64,000 bases of DNA from Aestuariibaculum lutulentum (GCF_032926325.1 NZ_CP136709.1:595501-659500); one strand, 5' to 3'; numbered from the stretch's first letter, positions 1-8,481 are shown. Program-made: numbers and translations. Notes: generated by a model not told the origin, from the letters alone.

Positions 1-182
1 TAATTTAACTGCCCCAAAGCATCAGAAATACTCATAAGCTGAGACAGGCTTTTTGCCGATTTCTTCTTTAAAAGCTTATTGATACGCTCTGATTGATTTA
101 AAAATTGAGCTTCTGAACTTTTTGTAGTGGGTAATTGACTTTCAAAATCAAGCGACTTGGCTGGAGATATGACTAATTTCAT
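1..182 (-). CDS. yaaA: Peroxide stress protein YaaA (UPF0246/DUF328), N-terminal part only
   Basis: The minus-strand frame opens at an ATG at 182 and runs off the window start, leaving about 60 codons. The protein begins MKLVISPAKSLDF and continues with a LMSISDALGQLN segment; both match the N-terminus of the YaaA family (E. coli: ISPAKTLD and LMRISDKLA). In E. coli YaaA lowers free iron and limits oxidative DNA damage during peroxide stress. That role is known for the family; here only the N-terminal third is visible. A -7 element at 221-228 suggests its own promoter, separate from rluD upstream. Confidence 0.85.
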   Translation of the reverse strand, partial: MKLVISPAKSLDFESQLPTTKSSEAQFLNQSERINKLLKKKSAKSLSQLMSISDALGQLN

Positions 183-220
183 CAGTTTAAATCTATTATT
201 ATGGATTTATAATTTCAATT

Positions 221-228
221 CAAATTTA
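221..228 (-). promoter_or_regulatory. Promoter -7 element for yaaA
   Basis: Read on the minus strand this is TAAATTTG, an exact match to the Bacteroidota TAnnTTTG element. It lies 38 bases upstream of the yaaA ATG. No TTG was found at the expected -33 spacing, so the call rests on the -7 element and its position. Confidence 0.45.
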
Positions 229-308
229 CAACTACTGCTCTACTTTAAAAATAAGAAACAACAATTATTTATGATAGAACTATAAACAGATCTTATTGAT
301 ATTAATTT

Positions 309-1367
309 TTAAACCTCTTCCGAACCTGTTTCTAAAGACTGATGCTTGGCATAGACGCGCCATTTCTCCATACAGTCTACCATATCTTGCGGAACAGGCG
401 CTTCGAATCTTAAAAATTCACCCGTACGAGGATGTTCAAAGCCTAAAGTCTTTGCATGTAATGCCTGACGAGGCAACACTTTAAAACAGTTTTCAACAAA
501 CTGTTTGTATTTTGTGAATGTAGTGCCTTTAAGTATTTTTTCACCTCCATAACGCTCGTCATTAAATAAGGTATGACCAATGTGCTTCATGTGCACTCGA
601 ATTTGGTGTGTACGACCTGTTTCCAGTTTACAAGACACTACAGTAACATAACCTAAACGCTCTAATACTTTGTAATGCGTTACTGCAGGCTTTCCTTTAT
701 CGGCTTCTTCATCTAAGAACACGGTGTTTTGTAATCGGTTTTTAGGATGACGACCTATATTCCCTTCCACGGTACCTTCCTCTTCTTCAATATTACCCCA
801 GACAATAGCCACATACTCCCGCTCACTGGTTTTTTCAGCAAATTGAGCCGCCAAATGCGTCATAGCCTCTTCAGTTTTGGCTACTACAAGAAGTCCACTG
901 GTGTCTTTATCAATACGGTGAACCAATCCCGGGCGATCGCTGGAATTGTTTGGCAGATTATCAAATCTGTAAATTAAAGCGTTAATAAGTGTTCCAGAGT
1001 AATTTCCGTGTCCCGGATGCACAACCATTCCGGCAGGTTTGTTAACCACCAGAACATCGTCATCTTCGTAAACCACATCTAAATCAATATCCTCTCCTAC
1101 CAATAAATTTTCGTAGGTTGGATGAGCAAACATAACGCGAATATTATCGCCGGGTTTCACTTTATAATTCGATTTTACAGCAACATCATTCACAAAAATA
1201 CCACCATCTTTCGCTGCATCCTGAATTTTATTTCTGGTTGTATTTTCAATAAAATTCATTAAATACTTATCGACACGAAGTGGCTTTTGTCCCTCCTTTA
1301 CCGTAAACGCAAAATGCTCGTACATTTCGCTTTCCTCATCAAAATTCTCTGGTGTATAATCTTGCAT
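309..1367 (-). CDS. rluD: RluA-family 23S rRNA pseudouridine synthase, RluD-like
   Basis: The 352-residue protein has an N-terminal S4 RNA-binding domain (about residues 30-80, with RVDKYL) followed by the RluA catalytic domain. The signature HRIDKDTSG starts at residue 150, so the catalytic aspartate is D153. RluD-type enzymes isomerise uridines in helix 69 of 23S rRNA; exact sites cannot be read from sequence. The gene begins 3 bases after the stop of the upstream PASTA gene, so the two are very likely co-transcribed. This PASTA-rluD-ddl-coaD neighbourhood is common in Flavobacteriaceae. The length is normal for the family. Confidence 0.92.
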   Translation of the reverse strand: MQDYTPENFDEESEMYEHFAFTVKEGQKPLRVDKYLMNFIENTTRNKIQDAAKDGGIFVNDVAVKSNYKVKPGDNIRVMFAHPTYENLLVGEDIDLDVVYEDDDVLVVNKPAGMVVHPGHGNYSGTLINALIYRFDNLPNNSSDRPGLVHRIDKDTSGLLVVAKTEEAMTHLAAQFAEKTSEREYVAIVWGNIEEEEGTVEGNIGRHPKNRLQNTVFLDEEADKGKPAVTHYKVLERLGYVTVVSCKLETGRTHQIRVHMKHIGHTLFNDERYGGEKILKGTTFTKYKQFVENCFKVLPRQALHAKTLGFEHPRTGEFLRFEAPVPQDMVDCMEKWRVYAKHQSLETGSEEV

Positions 1368-1370
1368 AAT

Positions 1371-1925
1371 TTATGGTCTATTACCATTTCCTAAAACTAA
1401 ATCTATTGTAGATGTTTTAGGCAACTGATCTCCTGGGTTTAATACTTCTCCCTTATGTTGCATTTTTAAAACCACATCTTTGGCAATGTTATCAACATAA
1501 GTTAATTTACCGACTTTAAAACCTAAGGCTTCAAGCGTTGGTTTAGCTTGTCTGAATGTACGTTCGTTTAAATCAGGCACTGCAATTTTTCGGTAACCTG
1601 ATGGATTTAACGTGATATATATTTTTCTGTTTTCTTTAACTTTACTTCCTGCAGGCGGTTCCTGCTCGATAACTGAAAACTTTGGGTAATCTGGATTGTA
1701 ATTAGCCGAATCCTGAATTTGCATTACCAAATGATTATCGTTCAATTCCATTTCTGCAATACTAATCGACTTCCCTTTTAACTCAGGTACAGTTTCAAAT
1801 TCACCGTGATTAGTAGTGACATTTAACCATTTTAAAATAATATAAACCAATACAAAAACTGCTATAACAGCTATTAATATTTGTTTAAAAAATGCTTTAC
1901 TTGTTAGAAATTTAATGAGGCTCAT
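1371..1925 (-). CDS. Membrane-anchored PASTA-domain protein
   Basis: The 184-residue protein has a short cytoplasmic N-terminus, one transmembrane helix (about residues 13-33) and two periplasmic PASTA domains (about 44-110 and 112-182). Each shows the usual pattern of VP at the start, a leucine-rich helix and a closing P-G/P-K turn before the last strand. PASTA domains bind muropeptides or PBP surfaces in Ser/Thr kinases and transpeptidases, but here neither a kinase nor a transpeptidase domain is attached. The gene is just upstream of rluD in the same operon and divergent from ddl, which suggests, but does not prove, a cell-wall role. Confidence 0.88.
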   Translation of the reverse strand: MSLIKFLTSKAFFKQILIAVIAVFVLVYIILKWLNVTTNHGEFETVPELKGKSISIAEMELNDNHLVMQIQDSANYNPDYPKFSVIEQEPPAGSKVKENRKIYITLNPSGYRKIAVPDLNERTFRQAKPTLEALGFKVGKLTYVDNIAKDVVLKMQHKGEVLNPGDQLPKTSTIDLVLGNGNRP

Positions 1926-1945
1926 TTGTAAAATTTTCGATTAGG

Positions 1946-1953
1946 CAAATATA
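1946..1953 (-). promoter_or_regulatory. Promoter -7 element for the PASTA-rluD operon
   Basis: The minus strand reads TATATTTG, an exact TAnnTTTG match, 20 bases before the PASTA ATG. That predicts a 5' leader of roughly 15 bases. No well-spaced -33 TTG is evident. Confidence 0.5.
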
Positions 1954-2064
1954 TAAAAACCGAACTGTTTTTTCTTTTGCAATTTATGTGATATTTTAGC
2001 TTAACTAATAATACATACGTTTTATTATACATATTTAGACTTACACTTAACTATTTATACTTCA

Positions 2065-3039
2065 ATGAAAAAGAATATTGCCATTATTATGGGAGGCTAT
2101 TCGAGTGAATATCAAATCTCATTAAAAAGTGGAAATGTAGTATACGATACATTAAACCCTGAAAAATACAACGCCTACCGAATCCACATTTTTAAAGACA
2201 AATGGGTTTATGTTGATGGCAACAATGAAGAATTTGCGGTAAACAAAAATGATTTTTCTGTTCTTGTTAACGATACAAAAATCACCTTCGACTGTGTGTT
2301 CAACGCGATTCATGGCTCACCTGGTGAAGATGGTTTTATGCAAGGCTACTTTAAACTTCTAAATATTCCACATACCAGTTGCGACATGTATCAGGCTGGT
2401 TTAACCTTCAACAAGCGTGATTGTTTAAGCGTTTTAAAACCTTACGGAATAAAAACCGCTGAATCATTTTACCTAAACCTTGGCGATACGATTGATGAAG
2501 ACGCTATAATTGCAAAAGTAGGTTTACCATGTTTTGTAAAAGCAAACAAAGCAGGAAGTAGCTTTGGAGTAAGTAAAGTGCATAAAAAGGAGGATTTACA
2601 AAACGCCATAGCTGTTGCTTTTAAAGAAGACGATGAAATTATTATTGAATCGTTTTTAGATGGTACCGAAGTTTCTGTTGGTGTTATCTCTTTTAAAGGT
2701 GAAACCACAGTCTTACCAATTACAGAAATTGTTAGTGAAAACGACTTTTTCGACTATGAAGCCAAATATTTAGGAAAATCCCAAGAAATAACTCCTGCAA
2801 GGCTTACTCCTGAACAGGAAACAAAAGTTACTGCTGTTGCAAAAAAAGTTTACGACATTTTAAAAATGAAGGGGTTCAGCCGTAGTGAATATATTTTTAA
2901 AGATGGCGAACCTCATCTTTTAGAAATGAATACTATTCCAGGGTTAACACGTGAAAGCATATTACCTCAGCAGGCTGCTGCTGCTGGAATTAGCTTAAGT
3001 GAGCTATTTGATAATGCTATTGAAGAAGCGCTAAAATAA
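2065..3039 (+). CDS. ddl: D-alanine--D-alanine ligase
   Basis: The protein makes D-Ala-D-Ala for the peptidoglycan stem peptide in the cytoplasm, using ATP. It has the ATP-grasp layout of Ddl: an N-terminal domain with SSEYQISL (about residues 13-20), the HGSPGEDG loop (83-90), and a C-terminal metal and substrate site with EMNTIPGLT. The length of 324 residues is normal. The gene is divergent from the PASTA-rluD operon and lies 31 bases ahead of coaD on the same strand, so the pair is probably one transcript that ends at the hairpin at 3538-3577. Confidence 0.96.
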   Translation: MKKNIAIIMGGYSSEYQISLKSGNVVYDTLNPEKYNAYRIHIFKDKWVYVDGNNEEFAVNKNDFSVLVNDTKITFDCVFNAIHGSPGEDGFMQGYFKLLNIPHTSCDMYQAGLTFNKRDCLSVLKPYGIKTAESFYLNLGDTIDEDAIIAKVGLPCFVKANKAGSSFGVSKVHKKEDLQNAIAVAFKEDDEIIIESFLDGTEVSVGVISFKGETTVLPITEIVSENDFFDYEAKYLGKSQEITPARLTPEQETKVTAVAKKVYDILKMKGFSRSEYIFKDGEPHLLEMNTIPGLTRESILPQQAAAAGISLSELFDNAIEEALK

Positions 3040-3070
3040 TTTATAACTATCTTTATACAAAGTATTTAAA

Positions 3071-3523
3071 ATGAGACGCGCTTTATTTCCAGGTTCTTTC
3101 GACCCCATTACATTAGGTCACTTCGATATTATTAAACGAGGTGTTACCCTTTTCGATGAAGTTATTGTTGCCATTGGTGTTAATTCAGACAAGAAATACA
3201 TGTTCTCCTTAGAAGAACGTCAAGCTTTTATTGAAAAAGCCTTTGCTGATGAACCTAAAGTGAAAGTAGTAACCTATACCGGATTAACGGTTGACTTCTG
3301 TCATGAGATTGGCGCTGAATTTATCCTTCGTGGCTTACGAAATCCCGCCGATTTTGAATTTGAAAAAGCCATTGCACATGCCAACAGACGTATGGCCACT
3401 ATTGAAACGGTATTTTTACTAACCTCTGCAAAAACATCATTTATATCGTCGTCGATAGTTCGTGATGTCATTAAAAACCAAGGAGACTACACCAAGTTTG
3501 TTCCAGATAGTGTTCGGTTATAA
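3071..3523 (+). CDS. coaD: Phosphopantetheine adenylyltransferase
   Basis: CoaD transfers AMP from ATP to 4'-phosphopantetheine, the penultimate step of coenzyme A synthesis. The 150-residue protein is full length. The nucleotidyltransferase TxGH motif is at residues 14-17 (after FPGSFDPI), and the ISSSIVR motif is at 125-131, both diagnostic. It follows ddl by 31 bases and is the last gene before a strong bidirectional terminator. Confidence 0.97.
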   Translation: MRRALFPGSFDPITLGHFDIIKRGVTLFDEVIVAIGVNSDKKYMFSLEERQAFIEKAFADEPKVKVVTYTGLTVDFCHEIGAEFILRGLRNPADFEFEKAIAHANRRMATIETVFLLTSAKTSFISSSIVRDVIKNQGDYTKFVPDSVRL

Positions 3524-3537
3524 TCCTTTATTATCAT

Positions 3538-3577
3538 AAACAGAAAACGCACATCTTTCGATGTGCGTTTTCTGTTT
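3538..3577. terminator. Bidirectional intrinsic terminator, coaD / sulP
   Basis: This is a perfect inverted repeat: an 18-bp stem (arms 3538-3555 and 3560-3577) around a 4-base TTTC loop. The arms start with AAA and end with TTT, and T-rich sequence follows on either strand. It sits between the convergent coaD and sulP stops and can serve both. Confidence 0.85.
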
Positions 3578-3589
3578 ATTTTTAACAGT

Positions 3590-5257
3590 TTAGAAAAACT
3601 TATATTCTGATAATGGCTTAGGAAATTCCTCTGGATTTTCAGCCAAATGATAACGTGGATCATCAACTGCTTCAATAATAACTTCCTTAAATTTAGGACT
3701 AGCCTTATACAATATCACTTTACAATCTTCACTTAAGTGCTTAAGTTTTATCGTCTTCCCTTCAGCCTCATATTTTTGAACCAAATTAAAAATCGCTTCT
3801 AAAGCAGAATGATCACTAACTCGAGACTCTACAAAGTCGATAATCACTTCATCCGGGTCATTTTTCACATCAAACTTTTCATTAAAAGCGGTAATTGACC
3901 CGAAGAATAAAGGCCCCCAGATTTCATAAGTTTTTGTTTTACCATCGTCAGAAATACGCTTTCTGGCGCGAATGCGTTTGGCATTTTCCCAGGCAAAAGC
4001 TAAAGCCGAAATAATAACTCCTACAAATACTGCAATAGCCAAATCGTAAATAACGGTTACCGCTGAAACGATAACCAAAACTACAGCATCGGCAACTGGT
4101 ATTTTTCTAATAATTCTAAAACTTGACCATGCAAACGTTTCGATTACCATCATAAACATAACACCTACCAAAGCAGCAATAGGTACTTGCTCAATGTATT
4201 TATCTGTAAACAAAATAAAGGTTAATAAAGTCACCGCCATCATAATACCTGATAATCTACCACGACCACCGGCATTAATATTAATAACGGTTTGCCCAAT
4301 CATACCACATCCACCGGTACCACCAAACAATCCGCTAATCATATTTCCAGCTCCTTGAGCAATACACTCGCGATTTCCGTTTCCTCGTGTTTCAGTTAAT
4401 TCATCGACTAAATTCATAGTCATTAAAGACTCGATTAATCCAACAGAAGCAGCTAAAAAAGCATATGGTAAAATGAATTTTAAAGTATCTAAATTAAAAG
4501 GCAGGTTTTGCCACAACTCCAAGTTAGGCGTTGGAAATTCCCCTTTTAAACCATTTCCGCCACCTTCAACAATATACGAACCAACGGTGCTTACATCTAA
4601 TCCTCCAAAAACGACAATACCTGTAGTTACTAAAATAGCCGTTAATGCAGCCGGAAGTTTAGTGGTAATTTTAGGCAATAACCAAATAATTCCCATAGTT
4701 AAAGCCACCAGAGCAATCATCGTCCAAAGTTCTCCGCCCTGCATTGGAATATTAAGGTATTCCTTAACGCCTTCAGCTGTAATATTTAATTGTTTATGAG
4801 AAAACATACGCACCTGCGCCATGAAGATAACGATAGCTAAACCGTTAACAAACCCAAGCATTACAGGATGCGGAATTAACCTAACAAAGCGGCCTAATTT
4901 AAAGACTCCTGCCAGAATTTGAATAATTCCCATTAATATAACAGCTGCTAGTAAATAAAAATATCCCATATTTTCGATGGGCTGATTGAATAGCATCCCT
5001 TTAGTATGTCCTTCAGAAATTAAGTGCACAAAAATAACAGCAACAGCACCGGCTGCACCAGATATTAATCCTGGTCTACCACCAAAAACTGCAGTAATTA
5101 AGCCAATAATAAAAGCTCCTGAAAGTGCTACTAACGGGTCGATTTGCGCTACAAAGGCAAATGCAACGACTTCCGGAATCATGGCCAAAGACACCGTAAT
5201 TCCCGCTAAAATATCATCTTTAGAATTGGGAGTGATTTTTCTTATAAAATCTGTCAT
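3590..5257 (-). CDS. SulP-family inorganic anion transporter with C-terminal STAS domain
   Basis: The 555-residue inner-membrane protein begins with about 10-12 hydrophobic segments (residues 12 to roughly 425), including the SulP signatures GLISGAAGAVAV and GGTGGCGMIGQT. A cytoplasmic STAS domain follows (about 435-530), with IDFVESRVSDHSAL in the position of the conserved STAS loop. SulP/SLC26 proteins carry sulfate, bicarbonate or other anions, often with Na+ or H+. No sulfur-assimilation or carbonic anhydrase gene is adjacent, so the substrate is undetermined; bicarbonate and sulfate are both plausible. An exact -7 element lies just upstream at 5280-5287. Confidence 0.93.
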   Translation of the reverse strand: MTDFIRKITPNSKDDILAGITVSLAMIPEVVAFAFVAQIDPLVALSGAFIIGLITAVFGGRPGLISGAAGAVAVIFVHLISEGHTKGMLFNQPIENMGYFYLLAAVILMGIIQILAGVFKLGRFVRLIPHPVMLGFVNGLAIVIFMAQVRMFSHKQLNITAEGVKEYLNIPMQGGELWTMIALVALTMGIIWLLPKITTKLPAALTAILVTTGIVVFGGLDVSTVGSYIVEGGGNGLKGEFPTPNLELWQNLPFNLDTLKFILPYAFLAASVGLIESLMTMNLVDELTETRGNGNRECIAQGAGNMISGLFGGTGGCGMIGQTVININAGGRGRLSGIMMAVTLLTFILFTDKYIEQVPIAALVGVMFMMVIETFAWSSFRIIRKIPVADAVVLVIVSAVTVIYDLAIAVFVGVIISALAFAWENAKRIRARKRISDDGKTKTYEIWGPLFFGSITAFNEKFDVKNDPDEVIIDFVESRVSDHSALEAIFNLVQKYEAEGKTIKLKHLSEDCKVILYKASPKFKEVIIEAVDDPRYHLAENPEEFPKPLSEYKFF

Positions 5258-5279
5258 ACTCTGTCGGTTTTTAAGGGTG

Positions 5280-5287
5280 CAAATTTA
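5280..5287 (-). promoter_or_regulatory. Promoter -7 element for the SulP transporter
   Basis: The minus strand reads TAAATTTG, an exact TAnnTTTG match, 22 bases before the transporter ATG. It gives the transporter its own promoter despite the same-strand gene upstream. Confidence 0.5.
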
Positions 5288-5332
5288 CAGCTTAAAAACA
5301 GATAAGCAACAGGATAGGCCTTTATTTAAGCG

Positions 5333-5725
5333 CTATAACACTACAACGTTTGCGTTAACATCGACCGATTCTAACCAATATAATGCAGCATCTCGACCTC
5401 GAAACAACTTAATATTCCAATCGCTACTATTACCTACACTCATTAAAGTTTCAGTTGACATTAAACCCGCTTGTGAAGAAATAACGACAGCCATAGCGGC
5501 GATTTCCTTTAAATTGCCTACTATTTTCTGAGCTTCGAAAGTATAACTGTACGAGTTAATCTTATTGATTAATAATTTAAAAGGAGCAACTAAACTGCTA
5601 AGTAAAAAATCGTGATACTCATCAACTTTAAGTTCACACATAATCTCACCTTCATCAACAATAACTTCGGCTAAACTATTATTATGAATAATAATTTCTC
5701 CAAACGAAAGCCTATAACCTTTCAT
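5333..5725 (-). CDS. Conserved hypothetical protein, SpoIIAA/STAS-like fold
   Basis: This is a 130-residue soluble protein with no signal peptide or membrane segment. The middle and C-terminal part (a VGNLKEIAAMAVV strand-helix, then SSQAGLMS, then FRGRDAALYWLESV) resembles the SpoIIAA-like proteins of Bacteroidota, in which a strand, a small-residue loop and a final acidic or aromatic helix repeat in this order. No catalytic motif is visible. It lies 75 bases upstream of the SulP transporter on the same strand. Function is unknown; a regulatory or partner-binding role is only a guess from the fold. Confidence 0.6.
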   Translation of the reverse strand: MKGYRLSFGEIIIHNNSLAEVIVDEGEIMCELKVDEYHDFLLSSLVAPFKLLINKINSYSYTFEAQKIVGNLKEIAAMAVVISSQAGLMSTETLMSVGNSSDWNIKLFRGRDAALYWLESVDVNANVVVL

Positions 5726-5859
5726 ATTAAATTTTATAACTGAGCGCTTTAATTAATTTGCTGTCAATGCAGAATAACAACAAGGTTTTTCTAAGAAAAC
5801 CATAGACAAATCTAATTAGATTTAATCAACAAACCTCTATAAACTCTTGAATTTTATAA

Positions 5860-6444
5860 CTATTTTACTAATGCCTGAATATTCGCATAAGAATTTTGAA
5901 GTGCCTCACTAATTTCATTAGAATCCAACCAGGCTACTTTTGTAATACCTTCTTCTTCCTGTGCATATAGATTACCTCGAAAACTGGTTTTCATTTCAAA
6001 CCAATAGGTAACTTTTATTTTATAACGACCGTTGCGTTTAAATATATGATAAGTCGTTTCTAAAGGTTTTGTAATTTCTAAACCAGCAACACCAGTTTCT
6101 TCCGATACTTCTCGAATCGCTGTTTTTTCGATTGTCTCTGCACCTTCTACCTTTCCTTTAGGTAAATCCCATTTATCGTTTCGGTATATAAATAAGATTT
6201 CGTTATCATCATTATACACCTTCCCACCTCCAGCAACCACATTAGGTAATTTTTTCAAAAATTTCTTCAGAAGCTTTTCTTCCTTTCTATGTATTAAGCG
6301 GACTTCCTGTAAATTAGTCGTATTGAGTTCCCGAATAACCTTTCCTATATTTACAGTGTCCAGCAAATAATTCTTGAAGTTGGTTTCCTCCTCTATTTGA
6401 GTAGTTAAAATTATAGGTTTATCGCCAACAAAAATTTTATACAT
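5860..6444 (-). CDS. Nudix hydrolase
   Basis: The 194-residue protein contains a complete Nudix box at residues 97-119: G97, E103, R111-E112, E115-E116 and G118 fit G-x5-E-x7-REUxEExGU exactly. It should hydrolyse a nucleoside diphosphate linked to another group in a Mg2+-dependent reaction; the substrate cannot be read from the box. About 65 residues precede the Nudix fold, a domain common to a flavobacterial subgroup. The gene is divergent from pyrE, with 133 bases between the two start codons. An imperfect -7 element (TATTTTTA on the minus strand, 6471-6478) lies upstream. Confidence 0.9.
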   Translation of the reverse strand: MYKIFVGDKPIILTTQIEEETNFKNYLLDTVNIGKVIRELNTTNLQEVRLIHRKEEKLLKKFLKKLPNVVAGGGKVYNDDNEILFIYRNDKWDLPKGKVEGAETIEKTAIREVSEETGVAGLEITKPLETTYHIFKRNGRYKIKVTYWFEMKTSFRGNLYAQEEEGITKVAWLDSNEISEALQNSYANIQALVK

Positions 6445-6564
6445 ACCTTGCCTTAATGTGTTATTGTTGGTAAAAATATCATTTTTAGTTACAACCTATT
6501 ACAATCATAAAAAATATTTTTCATTCCTGTGACGGTAATCCTATAAAAAAATTAAATTTATGAT

Positions 6565-6572
6565 TATTTTTG
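6565..6572 (+). promoter_or_regulatory. Promoter -7 element overlapping the pyrE start region
   Basis: The sequence is TATTTTTG, an exact TAnnTTTG match, ending 5 bases before the ATG at 6578. Transcripts from it would start at or next to that ATG. This supports 6578 over the in-frame ATG at 6560, which lies upstream of the expected start of transcription. Confidence 0.5.
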
Positions 6573-6577
6573 CAGCT

Positions 6578-7222
6578 ATGATATTTAATAAACATACCGC
6601 TAAAAAAACGGCTGAAGTTTTATTACAGGTTAATGCCATAAAACTTAGTCCGAAAGAGCCTTTCACATGGGCATCTGGATGGAAATCACCAATTTACTGT
6701 GATAACCGTATTATTTTATCTTTTCCGCCAATTCGCAATTACATTCGCGAAACCATGGCAAAACAAATTGAAAAACAATATGGCAAACCCGACGCTATTG
6801 CTGGTGTTGCAACCGGAGCTATTGGTATTGGTATGCTTGTTGCCGAGTATTTAGGACTTCCTTTTATATATGTAAGACCTGATGCTAAAGGACACGGAAG
6901 AAAAAACCAGATTGAAGGTTTTATTGAAAGTGGCCAGAATGTTGTTGTTGTAGAAGATTTAATTAGTACCGGAAAAAGCAGTTTAAATGCTGTTAAAGCA
7001 TTAAGAGATGCTGGTATTAACGTAAAAGGCATGATTGCTATTTTTACCTACGGTTTTAACGTCGCTACCGAAAATTTTGAAAAAGAAAACGTGTTTTTAC
7101 AAACACTTGGTAGTTACGAAGTGCTTTTAGAGCAAGCCCTGGAAACCAATTACATTTCTGAAAAAGATTTAGCAACACTTTCTGTGTGGAATTCTAATCC
7201 AAGCGAGTGGAATGCCGAATAA
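6578..7222 (+). CDS. pyrE: Orotate phosphoribosyltransferase
   Basis: PyrE joins orotate to PRPP to give orotidine monophosphate in pyrimidine synthesis. From the ATG at 6578 the protein has 214 residues; the PRPP-binding signature VVVVEDLISTGK lies at 122-133, and FTWASGWKSPIYCDNR (29-44) is typical of the family. An ATG at 6560 would add six residues (MIIFAA), but a -7 element overlaps those codons, so 6578 is preferred. The gene is followed after 41 bases by a small SRPBCC protein on the same strand. carA, from the same pathway, is distant at 23863-24969. Confidence 0.95.
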   Translation: MIFNKHTAKKTAEVLLQVNAIKLSPKEPFTWASGWKSPIYCDNRIILSFPPIRNYIRETMAKQIEKQYGKPDAIAGVATGAIGIGMLVAEYLGLPFIYVRPDAKGHGRKNQIEGFIESGQNVVVVEDLISTGKSSLNAVKALRDAGINVKGMIAIFTYGFNVATENFEKENVFLQTLGSYEVLLEQALETNYISEKDLATLSVWNSNPSEWNAE

Positions 7223-7263
7223 GTCCTTTTAGACTTATTCAACAACAAAAAAAATAACAACCT

Positions 7264-7659
7264 ATGAATTTAGAATCTCCAAAGGTTAAAGTTGAAAAAT
7301 CTCCGGAAGACATCTTTGACTTTTTAGAAAACATAAAAAACTTTGAATCGTTAATGCCTGAAAACATTAGTAAATTTGAAGTTTTAAGTGATGACACCTT
7401 TCTTTTTGCCTTAAGCGGAATGCCTGAAATTACCTTAAAGAAAAAAGAAGTAACACCACCAAACAAAATTGTTTTAGGTGCTGCAGGAGGAAAAATCGAT
7501 TTTTCACTTGTTGGAAACATTAACAAAATTGATGACACCTCAAGTGAAGTACAACTTGAATTTAGCGGAGACTTTAACCCAATGATGGCCATGATGATTA
7601 AAGGCCCTATCAAAAAGTTTATTGAAACGTTAGCTACGAGTATTCCGAAATCAATTTAA
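7264..7659 (+). CDS. SRPBCC (START-like) family protein
   Basis: This 131-residue cytoplasmic protein shows the pattern of a polyketide-cyclase/START-like fold: an N-terminal strand, a helix containing SPEDIFDFLENIKNFESLMPE, alternating polar and apolar strands, and a long C-terminal helix (MMIKGPIKKFIETLATSI). Such folds bind small hydrophobic ligands; no ligand can be named. It probably shares the pyrE transcript. Its last 4 bases overlap the 3' end of birA, which runs the other way. Confidence 0.72.
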   Translation: MNLESPKVKVEKSPEDIFDFLENIKNFESLMPENISKFEVLSDDTFLFALSGMPEITLKKKEVTPPNKIVLGAAGGKIDFSLVGNINKIDDTSSEVQLEFSGDFNPMMAMMIKGPIKKFIETLATSIPKSI

Positions 7660-8387
7660 TATAATAACGTAATCGTTTTTAAATCGAATTCTTTTACAAC
7701 ATCGTCTTCTAACAATACCTGAAGCATTCCTGTATCAGATACCGATTTAATGATTCCTAAAAATAGTGAACCTTCAGCATCTTTAAATGTTGAAGGTTTA
7801 TTTTTTCGAAATAAATAACTTTCGTATTCTTCTTTTAAAATTGTTAACTCCCCGCACTTTAAAATTTCAAAATAAAACTTTAGTTGCTCTATAATATTAT
7901 GAGCAATTTCATCTAAATCGAAAGATCGTCCTGAAATCAATTTTAGCGATGAAGCCTTGGGTAAGTTTTCAAATTCAGTCTGATTTACATTCAAGCCCAT
8001 ACCGATAACGGTACTGGCATACTGACCTTGTTTAAATACATTTTCAATTAAAATGCCACAAACCTTTTTATTTTCTGCCAAAATGTCGTTAGGCCATTTC
8101 ACATGCAATTTCGGTATCGCAAACCCTTCTAATGCTTTAACAACAGCCAATGAAGCTACCATACTAATATAAAAAGGGTACTCAACCTGAAAACCCATAA
8201 GACTCTTAAACACACTAAACGTAAGGTTTTTTGACGATTGAGAACTCCATACACTTCCCATTTGCCCTCGACCTTCAGTCTGATTTTCTGTAATAACTGC
8301 AGTGTAATCTTCAACAGGCATTTCAGCGCAAAGTTTCTTCAAATAAGTATTTGTCGAATCGATGGCACTAAGTTTGATTATATGCAT
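7656..8387 (-). CDS. birA: Biotin--[acetyl-CoA-carboxylase] ligase
   Basis: BirA activates biotin to biotinyl-AMP and attaches it to the carboxyl carrier protein of acetyl-CoA carboxylase. The 243-residue form lacks the N-terminal helix-turn-helix of E. coli BirA, so it is a class I enzyme with no repressor function expected. The biotin-binding loop GRGQMG is at residues 39-44, KWPND at 97-101 and KKVCGILIE near 107-115. It is divergent from rsfS and overlaps the SRPBCC gene by 4 bases at the 3' end. Confidence 0.94.
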   Translation of the reverse strand: MHIIKLSAIDSTNTYLKKLCAEMPVEDYTAVITENQTEGRGQMGSVWSSQSSKNLTFSVFKSLMGFQVEYPFYISMVASLAVVKALEGFAIPKLHVKWPNDILAENKKVCGILIENVFKQGQYASTVIGMGLNVNQTEFENLPKASSLKLISGRSFDLDEIAHNIIEQLKFYFEILKCGELTILKEEYESYLFRKNKPSTFKDAEGSLFLGIIKSVSDTGMLQVLLEDDVVKEFDLKTITLLY

Positions 8388-8453
8388 GTAAGAGTTATTA
8401 TTAGTAGATAAAATCTTAATACTTTTTTAAGGTATAAAGAAATAAAAAAATAA

Positions 8454-8461
8454 TAACTTTG
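8454..8461 (+). promoter_or_regulatory. Promoter -7 element for rsfS-ftsH
   Basis: The sequence is TAACTTTG, an exact TAnnTTTG match 20 bases ahead of the rsfS ATG, which would give a leader of roughly 15 bases. No -33 TTG is present at the usual spacing. Confidence 0.5.
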
Positions 8462-8481
8462 CATAAACTCAAAATAATTTA

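Noticed and set aside
4473..5531. Long plus-strand frames opposite the SulP gene and its neighbour
   Set aside because: Their residue composition (rich in P, T, I and N repeats) is typical of antisense reading of a coding strand, and they carry no motif or start context.
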